From Hymenolepis diminuta (taxonomy: Eukaryota; Platyhelminthes; Cestoda; Cyclophyllidea; Hymenolepididae): a DNA stretch of 64,000 bases. Location: the NCBI GenBank assembly GCA_900708905.1, contig CAADRB010000006.1, positions 4,174,316 through 4,238,315 on the forward strand, given 5' to 3'. Shown here in pieces: positions 52,310 to 61,125 of the stretch (position 1 is the stretch's first letter; every line of letters starts with the position of its first letter). A program made the translations under genes and the position numbers. The notes beneath the pieces were generated by a model. The model saw only the letters and a list, made by a program, of their open reading frames with translations. It was not told the origin of the DNA and searched no databases.

Positions 52310-53543
52310 TTAATCCATTAACTCTTGCAAATATTTTGCAACTTCCCTGTGACCCATTTCAGAGGCCATATCTTTTGCTGTTTTGCCTTCGCAAACCGCA
52401 TTCACATCCGCTCCTAAATGAGAAAGCGCGAATGAACTGATTTAACTCAAGCTCGATTACACAAGCAAACTACTTTTCTTAAACATTACCATTTCTACAC
52501 AAAATACTGCAAGTAAAGAGATGACCAAAAGAGGCAGCTTGCATAAGTGGTGTTAAGTTCCATTTGTCACGGCTGTCTAAAGGTGCCCCAGCTGCTATCA
52601 ACCTTTGGACCAAAATATCGAATCCATTACCTGCTGATATATTCAGAGGCGGCATTTGGTTTGGTAAACAAAAATACAGATCAGCGTCACTCTCTATTAT
52701 AGCTTTAGCAAGAGTAATATTTTCCTTTTCGGCGGCGTGAATGAGGGCAAAACTGAGAATCTGGTCTCTCAAATCTTTGCAATCACTTGGTGTATATATA
52801 AGGCGATTAAGAAGTTGATATTCACTCTAGAGTTTACAAGTAAATACGCACGTCTGTTAGTCTTACCTGCGAAGCGGCAAGCGTTATAGCGCTTTCAAAC
52901 TCTGGACTGAGAAGATATGGTGACGCCCCAGCATCCAGCAATCTATTCGCAACGTCAAAGTGCTTGCTATTTATGGCTACCATTAGAGGTGTCCAACCAA
53001 GAAAATTTTGCTGATCGAGGATGCAGTGGTTTTCAAGAAGCAGATTTATCCCCTCCATAAAACCATCTTTAGCCGCATAATGAAGTGCTGTAAATCCGAT
53101 GAAATTTCGCCTGTCAATAGTACTTGGGTCGTTGCTAAGACATTCTGCCATGAGTAACACATTTTTCCTTTGTGTTGCTTCCGTTAACGGTGTCTCCTCA
53201 AATTCGGCTCTATTAGAAAAAGGCATGATATTAAACGCTGTGCGTGGTTGTACGTCACTTATTATAATGCTTTCATCGTCTTGTTCAGGCCATTTGTAAA
53301 TATCGTTCATGAAAGAATCCTCTATTTGTGGCCGATATTCTCCCATTGTTATAAGGTTTCCAAACTCGAAACTCTATAATAAACAAGTGAATAGATGTTT
53401 TTAAGCAATAAACATTGCAAACTAGCATTGAATACATTAATAGCAGTTTGTTTATTTACCTCTTCTTTGCTCACCACCAGGCATCGATCAAAAACAATTT
53501 CTAAAGCGTCGACTGAAGAATCTTCCCTTTTGTTTTCGCTCAT
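52310..53543 (-). CDS. Ankyrin-repeat protein
   Basis: A four-exon gene (- strand): 53543-53460, 53373-52867, 52826-52490, 52413-52310 (TAA). The phases join to 343 aa. The first 90 residues are acidic and have no recognised domain. From about residue 88 ankyrin repeats follow: FIGFTALHYAAKDGF, FLGWTPLMVAINSKHF..LLDAGASP, a weak pair with ALIHAAEKENITLAKAI and GNGFDILVQRLIAAGAPLD, then WNLTPLMQAASFGHL, and a final GADVNAVCEGKTAKDMASEM. Ankyrin repeats bind proteins; the partner is unknown. Parts recall GASZ/ASZ1 and FANK1, but no SAM or fibronectin domain is present, so neither name is justified. The ATG at 53543 starts an exon that splices in frame; the ATG at 53346 is an alternative start. 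A broken paralogue lies at 59505-61125. Confidence 0.82.
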
Positions 53544-54020
53544 ATTGAACAAAGTTAAATTCAGAGCTAAATGTTGGCTATAAATATTTTATCATTTAAT
53601 AGTCTTTACGGGCAAAAACTGGTACAAAAATAGCAAATAACGAATCGATATATTAAATCAATAGAATCATACCTGCCGTTTATAAATAAACAACTGTGTC
53701 AGAGAAATTTAAAGTTAAATCATTTAACTTTAAAATTGACATGATTGAAAGTCTGATCGAATATACAAAAGTTAAAGAGAACTCTCCATGTCCATAGGCG
53801 AATTTGTCTCAGCCTTTGCAGCATAATTTACGCCCTTAAGTATAGTAATGCTAGCCGACAAAAAATTTAAAATTTACTACAACCTTGAGTATTGTTCTAG
53901 TGTATTCTAAGTAGTGTTTGCCATCCACCCCATAATAAATTACTTATTGAACTCCCAAGACCATTCAGAAAAGGGATTTACAATGCTCATATTGGGTAGA
54001 GAAAAAGCATCATCGAACCT
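53544..54020. other. Upstream region of the ankyrin gene
   Basis: This 477-bp stretch lies between the ankyrin-gene start and the TLDc-like remnant on the same strand, so it should hold the ankyrin promoter. I see no clear TATA box. On the - strand from 54020 down to about 53910, the frame of the TLDc-like remnant continues past its stop as AFSLPNMSIVNPF and then meets further stops, as if more of that domain had once been coded. Confidence 0.3.
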
Positions 54021-54632
54021 TCATGATGGAAAGCTCGAGATCCGCCACTGTTTTGTCGGCTCGATTTTACAGCTGAGGTTGGCCATTTCTGTCAATGGAT
54101 AAACCCCAAACTCATGGCCTCTGATATCGCGGACGAGTACAATAAGCGCTGCATCACCCTCCAACTCTAATGCTAATATGATTTCATTTATGTGCCTGTC
54201 CCCAAGAGCACGACACAGACTCTTTGTGATTTATTGTTTAAAAGAAATTCCCATAGTTAAAGTAACCGCTTACTAACACTAACCACTTCCAATTTGTACC
54301 CCTTTTCACGGCCTCTGCTAAATAGCAAGGCATTCTAGAACAGAATAGTTAGAAGAAATCTCTAAAATCAGATAGCTATTTATTCAAATTCATGAACGTG
54401 CTATGTAATCTGCTCTATTAATTTAGTATTTATCCAATACTTACGGAATTTTAACATGACTCGGAAGGTAGAAGTACTTATTTCGGTTATGTACACGCAT
54501 AGTCAGTATCAGATTGCAATAATATAATCCGTTAGGTATTTCATTTGTTCTAAACGTAGTAGTAGTAGCAGAAGCTTGAAGCAGAGACTTCAAGTCTTTA
54601 AATTTAAGATCGATCGTGATTAAGGATTCAGT
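54021..54632 (-). pseudogene. TLDc-like domain fragment, probably decayed gene
   Basis: Three exon-like blocks on the - strand join in phase: about 54632-54445 (donor GTAAGT), 54334-54274 (donor GTAAGC) and 54221-54021 (TGA). They read ...NRNKYFYLPSHVKIP, then MPCYLAEAVKRGTNWKWLVL, then SLCRALGDRHINEI...EGDAALIVLVRD, RGHEFGVYP. The pattern of a Trp, then G about ten residues on, then a hydrophobic strand ending in D..GHxFG resembles TLDc domains (MEAK7, OXR1/NCOA7), which read WxLLFS...G...G....V.D...H.FG. The stop falls in mid-domain and downstream homology seems to run on past it, so I favour a pseudogene. An intact unknown gene using other splice sites is possible. I saw no convincing start exon. 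Confidence 0.35.
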
Positions 54633-57295
54633 TTACATTCTCATTAACTCAAAACGATTCATCTCAAAAGATCGGTGAGCATTTTAAATCACTTAATTCA
54701 TTTGTCTCCTTAAAATTGATTTCCTGATTGTATGATAAATAGTGCTTTGAAAATTTTAACCAAATTGTTAATGTTGATTTTGTGGTGTTTGTTTAGATAC
54801 CACTATTTTGACTGTAATGTATCAATGATCATAAAATTCACTACCTAACAGCTTCTAACAAAAGCGGCATATTTTGATTTGCGGAAAATAAAATAGTGCT
54901 AATAATTCTCAAATCAGAAAAAATTCTTAGTCATCAATATATCGTGTATTTAAAAAGTACTTACCAGAAATAATTAAAATACGACAATTGGAAGGCTTTC
55001 GAACTGAAGTATATTTTGTTAGAACTTAAAAGGCCGATCCTTTGTCGTAAATACAACAGAAAATCAGAAGCAAATATGAGTTTTGGCAGGCATTTATATA
55101 TCTCTATGGGGCAACGCATACTCATTTTACAATTGATGATGTATGTTATGTCAAGCAAGAACTTATGAATAGATTTCCATAACTCTGTGAGTTGGAAGTG
55201 AATGCTTTCATTTAAATAAACAGAGCAGAAATATCACGCCCTTGTACCTTATTTACTACGTGTTTTCAGTGGTACTTGAAAAACTTATAGACATTATAGA
55301 CAAAAATAATAATGTGTATGACGAAATTGATGGTTGTTTGTCATGCTGAGTTGTTAAAGGTCTCTAATAATCAGAAATGATTTCATAATATAATTCTAAA
55401 CCTTCGAATTCTTCTCAAATGCGGTGCAAAACACTTAAACCATTGTACTTTTAAATTGAGAATGGCAGTCAAAAGTTAAAAGGATTATATTTAGTACCGT
55501 AAATCATACATAAAAAGCACGCTTTTCCATGGCGTACGAACTGCTTACGTCAGTAATTTGCAGCACTCTCTTAATAACTTTACGCTAAATTCTAGATGGA
55601 AAAAAGTTGGAAAGTTACCAAAGTTTTTATCAAAATAGTTTATTTAATTGAAAATAAATATATTCTTATAATAATTATTAATGTAAAACATTTAAAATTT
55701 TCTATTACGGGGAGCGACTGAAACCGGATCTGAAAGTTACTGAAAATTCAGTTGCGATAGCAAAGAGTCTTACTTCATTTGAGTTTCGGATTCGGATTCC
55801 AAAATTTAATGTTTATGAATAATTTTCTCACTGTTGGGCAAATTCTTTTTTTGATGTCTAGTGATTTTTGACCGATAGTTTATGTTGATCGATCTTGCGA
55901 CTTTAATTGGTTCTCACATCTAATAGTTGTGAATGCAGAATGATCTTAAATGGCATTCTGTTGCGTACAATTTTAACGTAGCAGAAATTAGATGACCTAA
56001 GATTTTATTTAATAACTTAACACATTCTCTTAAATATTTTTTGTCATTTATTAGGTGCAAAGAACAAGGAATTTATGCATTTTATCTATGCAGTATATCT
56101 AATTAAAAGTACTATACAGTTGTAAAACTCTTAGAATCTAATTTGAGGCCTCAACGTTTGAATGACTTTACCACCTATCATAATCAATATAATTAACTCT
56201 GATTTTTATTGAATTTTCATTTTTGTCGCAAAATTTAAGTTAAAGTTACGCCATGAAAACAATTATTCTATTATGTGAGTAAGAACTTTCCATGGTTACA
56301 GTTAGTAAATTTAATTTAGTAAATTTAAATTTAAGTTGCTTTCCGAGCTTGCCATTAGTTAATTTAAGGGCCCATTCGCCTTATCGATCTTTAAACTCAA
56401 TACTTAGCGTAAGAAATCCTTGTTAGTTCATCTTCCTGTTACACTTTTGCACACTCTTAATTCATATATTCCAACATTACCAGTCTGCAATTCTCGTATT
56501 CAGTATTTCTCCGAGCTATTCAAGTAAGCGATGCATTTAACCCAGAATGCAACAATTTGTTTGTCTACTCTACCAAACAGTTCACTTGAATCGAAGCGTT
56601 CGATATTTTTATAAAATGCCCACACCGGTATGATGTATTTAATAGCAGACCTTCAATGCTTGGTTGTTTGCAATATCGGAATATAATTCTTGACTTTATT
56701 TCAGTAATGTAGTTTTGATCAGAAGAAATCATGAATACTTTCTACACAATGTATTCCTGCAACTATGATTTAATAATAAAAATATAAAAAACTAGCACAG
56801 AGTATCACCCGTCCTTCAAATAGTGCATGCCCTGGTTGAGCCTCGCTGTGAGGTTATTTTAATCAGTAATCAATCGTACTTCTGTTGAATAAACATGCAA
56901 CCATTTTTCGCATTTCATTTCGTATTTCATTCAAAAGTGGATTCTTAGTATGCATTTAAGTTCTAAATTTTAGAAAATGCCAATTTCGATTTATTAAATT
57001 CAAAATAGATTTAACTGAAAAATTAAATTAAAATATTACATTATTTTTCTGAAAAATAGACAAAGTACTTGATTTTACGCATAGTAATGACATTAAAGTA
57101 AAAAAATTGAATTAAAGTTTGATATTTTATAAAAGATACTAATACAGTGATCATTAAATGGAAAGAAAATTGAATTTAAGTAGCAATATTAATAATTTGA
57201 TACATTAAAAAATTAACATGCGTTTCCAAAGCCAGTTTGCATTCGTCTGGTGGTAGAAGAAAGCAAGCACCAAATTTATCAATTCACTTAAATAG
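54633..57295. other. AT-rich region, no supported gene
   Basis: Very AT-rich. On the - strand at about 55127-54963 an ATG frame (MSMRCPIEIYKCLPKL...) ends at a good donor (GTAAGT) and can splice to a short block at about 54900-54850, but it then meets a stop and does not join the TLDc-like blocks in phase. I cannot assign it. Nothing else is seen. Confidence 0.4.
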
Positions 57296-57430
57296 GGTTT
57301 TACAGGGCTGTTAGTTGGCGTAAGCTGTGATTTATAACTAGTGCAAGGAAACTACCGGATAGGCGATACGGTTGCAGCCACTCCAGTCTTGATCCGCTGT
57401 CACCGGAAATAAAATAAATAAATCATAAAA
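57296..57430 (+). mobile_element. GC-rich patch with AAAT tail; possible non-LTR element 3' end
   Basis: A sharp GC-rich island (around CCGGATAGGCGATACGG, GTTGCAGCCACTCCAG and GATCCGCTGTCACCGG) sits in very AT-rich DNA and ends directly in GAAATAAAATAAATAAATC. A dense unique body followed by a short A-rich repeat tail is typical of the 3' ends of LINEs and SINEs. No reverse transcriptase remnant is visible next to it, so the family is unknown. Confidence 0.3.
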
Positions 57431-58181
57431 CCTTTGCAGAAATGTATTTTTTGTCATTAATATTTGACTGAATGGAAATATCTTGGAGTCATACAAATGG
57501 AAAAGTTTTTGCTTTCCTATTAGTTTTTTGATTACTTTTGATATAGATCATTTAAATATAATATATACATATAAACCTTTGATGAATTTATTCTTTAGTG
57601 GTTTATCTTATCTAAATATTAATTATATTATATAGAAACGAGATCGATTGTTTTCAGTCTAACGATTTTGGCGCACATTTCCGAAGTCCAATAGAGGAAT
57701 CTGTATTGTATAATATTAGCATATACCTGTTTAACACTTTACTAAAATGGTGACAGAAATGGTACAACCACTCATTCTTCAAACTCACGCAGTTTAACAT
57801 GTTAGCTTTCCTCTGGCATCTTAGAGATGGATTGTGAAATATGTGACCATAAAGTGCCAGGAAAATTTAAATCTCCATTTTTGAAAATCAGCGCAATTTG
57901 CCCAAATTGTCTTGAAAATATTCTCCAATGGAAGTGAACTTCTGACATATAATAAAGATGTTACGAACAAAGAAGTGCAAATTTAACCTGGAGATTTGAA
58001 GATATCCCTTCTTTTCAGGAAGGGCATCTTCCTGTTTGGTGGTTGTATTATTTAATACTAACCATCTTTATATTCAAATCGCATTCTTATTGCGAAGTGA
58101 TCATTTTTTGATTAAATGAACTTAATAATAACGTTATCAAGATTCAGCTCGAATGGTTAATTTATCAGTCTCAGGTTCACT

Positions 58182-58475
58182 GTCCCAAAGTATATTAGGA
58201 CACTTATCAAGGCTCTTCCACGATCACTACTTCCTTTGTGTTCTCCCCACTGCCTCCGTTTTACTTAAAGGTGCTTTCCACCTAAATAAACGGCTACGTA
58301 CATAAGCACCACTCATTTGCTACACATGCATAGAGCCACTAGCGCCTTTTTACCAATTAATTTTCTTCTGTAATCTGCATTCCGCCCTCATATATAAAGT
58401 TTCTATCTCCCCCATCCCCTCTGAGTTTTCTTTCTGTTCCCAATAAAGCTCTTCTTTATTCCATTGTCTTAGCAA
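58182..58475 (+). mobile_element. Possible solo LTR-like fragment
   Basis: TATATAAAG at 58391-58399 is followed about 50 bp later by CAATAAAGCTC (AATAAA at 58442-58447) across a pyrimidine-rich stretch. This TATA-to-polyA spacing is the layout of the promoter and R region of a long terminal repeat. The start near TGTCCC (58182) is a guess. I see no clear target-site duplication, primer-binding site or internal region, and no second copy in the window. A short gene-like promoter is an alternative reading. Confidence 0.25.
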
Positions 58476-59504
58476 AGATTGATAGAAGATAGAAGGTATA
58501 GTCTGATGACTAGAATTACACATAAACACGTTTGAAAATTTACGAAAAAAATAAGTGGATCATAAAATAATTCTAAAATAAAGAAAATGTTATATTGACG
58601 TGAGAATAAATTGTACCAGAGGTTCCCTCCCAAATTATACTCACCAGTTTATTTTTTGCAATCTAGGCTGCTTAACCCTGATTGTACCTATATTTTTCTA
58701 TAGTTTAAACTATAATCCACATTAATAATGGGATGCATCAAAGGTGAGATTTGATCAAGAGGCACAAATCTTTCAACACAGTATTTACTGTGAGGACAAG
58801 AAACATAAAAAGGGGAATTCTCATGTTGAAATCGGGATTTCTTCGTGATTACAAGTGAGGCAGGCAATATTTTCTAGACAAAATTGACCATTTTCTTGAT
58901 CAAGTGTATCCCGTCTTTCTATTTCTACATGATCAACATTAAGTCATAATTTTCTAATAGTTCATTTGAAAATATTACATATTAATAGAACTATTTAGCA
59001 ACAGCTGAGTACACGATTATTATTTTGTCTTGGGATCACTGATTTCCCTATCATCCTTTTAAATACATCACTTCGGAGGGTTTTAAATTGATCTGAAACA
59101 AAATCTGTTTATCAGATTGGTGGTATTTTGACCTCCAAATTTCCACTTAAAGGCGTTGTTCAATATCGTGGGAGAAACTGCATTCTATCTTGCATCTCCG
59201 AGGTGGAATTAACTTTATCTTAGCAATATATAATTGGCACATGGTAGCAGAAATTATGCTTCACAGCATCACAACAGTATAGAAGAGCATTAATTTACAA
59301 AAGAATGCCAAATCAAATTCGCAAAATTTTGTAGGTATATAAGATAAAAATTTAAAACTGCTTTTAAAATTTTAACCAATTTTAATTTTCTTCTACTGTC
59401 GCAATTATATTTCTTGAATTATTTGACTAGATTCCCAAAAGGGGCTATTTAAAACCGCTTATATTTTGCACAATAAATCACTACATTTTCAGACAAAAAA
59501 ATGC

Positions 59505-61125
59505 GGAGTCAAATTCTATTTTTATCATCATATTTTGCAAATATTTGCAAACTAATTTATTGCCGATTTTAAATGCCATATCCCTTGCAGTTTTTTCTTC
59601 TCGTTCAGCATCCGCTCCAGTTATTAAATGAGGATACATAAAAAAGGCTACAAGAATAGTACGACCACACGAAGTCTAAGCAATCAAAATTTTAATCCCA
59701 CATCTCTAAAATTAAACAGCAATTCGTGAGGCTCCGATCCAATTAAAAATATCCACAATTGTCAATTAAAGTAAAAACAAGGCTTATTGAGATCTTTGCG
59801 GAGTTTTTTCTCGAGTACAAACTTTCATAAATGTAAAGAGCTAGCTAGGCAGGTTCCTCTGGAAAATTTCATAGCCATGCTTAACTCAGACTTCAATGAA
59901 GTCTTTTCAGTTTTCATACTATAAGGGTCCTTTACAGGCATCAAATTCTAAGGAGGAATTAAAAGGAAGCTCACACAAAGTCAGATCAATCAGGACGCCA
60001 GAGAATTCTTTGGTTTGATTGGGCCGTCATGTCTAAAACAATCAACAACGTCAATTCCAGTCTCCAATCTTAAGAGAATTCGAGCAAAAGTGGTGCAATA
60101 CGGAGCTACTGAGTTCGATGATTCATGGAAGGGTAAACAGTGCACTTATCCTATTGACCAAATCACTGTTTCTCAGGTTGCTATGATGTACAAGGACTCC
60201 CGTTGTCCAATTTCCGGTTGTATTAATTCTTATAAAGAACAAGGACGGCTGAAATGCCGCATATTAGAATATTATCCTTAGTGTTGGCACTAAATTTAGT
60301 ACGAGGCCTTCAAAGGATTGTTTGAAGAATAGCAGGATATGTTCTTTGGGTTTAGAAGAGAAGGATTAATTATCCAGAATCCGAAGGACCAAATCACCTT
60401 ACCCTTTCCCAAAGCCATAGTTTCTCTGTTCAAATTGTATATTGTATACAATTATCAACGGACATTTATAATCTTAATTTTAAGACTATGCAAAGGTAAA
60501 ACCAAATCGATATTTTTCAACTAAACGGAAGCTTTTCACAAGGCGCACCTTAGGCAAGCCATACAAAGACAAACTTATTATCGCCTATCCCGACTGAAAC
60601 ATGGAGGTAGCATTTTGTTTAGCAAGCAAAAACAAAAGGTTAAAAAATCAATAAAACAGCTGCAAATGTAGCTCTTCTCTACACAGTATCGTGGATGAGT
60701 GCATAACCAAGAACTTGAGTTCGCAATTCTATATCTTTGCATTCAATGCATGCCATATTTAAATAATCCTGGGGATATCCCTGGAAAAAAAGAAAAACAT
60801 CAGGAGAAAGTAGGGTTTACCTTTGCATCTGCAGGTGTAACTGAACTTTCAAATTGCTAGTGAGTACATATGGTAAAACTCCAGTATTTACCAAATAGTT
60901 TCCAGTGTCAAGGTGGAATGCCTCCATAAAACCAACATTGTTCAAGTGACTGAAGCTGTATCAATGCTGGATAATCAACTCTACACCGTAAACATAGTTA
61001 GATTGAGCTACATAATGGAGTGTGGTGTTCTCAATATCATCTGCTTGAACAATACTTCTTGGATCTCTAAGGGCAAAAGACATTGTGAATCTATCATCCA
61101 TTCAAGTTTATGAAATTAAGGGTCT
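59505..61125 (-). pseudogene. Broken paralogue of the ankyrin-repeat gene
   Basis: Exons 2-4 of the ankyrin gene at 52310-53543 are recognisable here in the same order and strand. Exon 2 copy (about 61124-60821): NTTLHYVAQSNYVYGVELII for TALHYAAKDGFMEGINLLLE, then LDTGNYLVNTGVLPYVL for FDVANRLLDAGASPYLL, then, after a frameshift, ESSVTPADAK for ESAITLAASQ with a donor GTAAAC. Exon 3 copy (about 60775-60548): ECKDIELRTQVLGYALIH for DCKDLRDQILSFALIH. Exon 4 copy (59617-59505): GADAEREEKTARDMAFKIG for GADVNAVCEGKTAKDMASEM. Damage: TGA in the exon 2 copy where the gene has a Cys codon, TAA and TGA just upstream, TAG and TAA in the exon 3 copy, a 6-residue deletion, loss of the exon 4 acceptor AG, and the 3' half of exon 3 replaced by other DNA (about 59700-60545). 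The first coding exon is not recognisable. Confidence 0.75.
59700..60545 (+). other. Inserted segment inside the ankyrin pseudogene
   Basis: This block sits where the second half of ankyrin exon 3 should be. On the + strand, opposite to the pseudogene, one frame stays largely open from about 59952 to 60521, with a cluster of stops at 60279-60335. It reads KVVQYGATEFDDSWKGKQC, RCPISGCINSYKEQGRLKC and later PKDQITLPFPKAIVSLF. No ATG opens it and I do not recognise the family. The RCPxxGC...YKEQGRLK string faintly recalls a C2H2 zinc finger whose His residues are missing. A decayed retrocopy or transposon fragment is the simplest inference. Confidence 0.3.

Noticed and set aside
57330..57420. 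Possible hammerhead ribozyme in the GC-rich patch
   Set aside because: The conserved CUGANGA core is absent; only a GAAA string is present.
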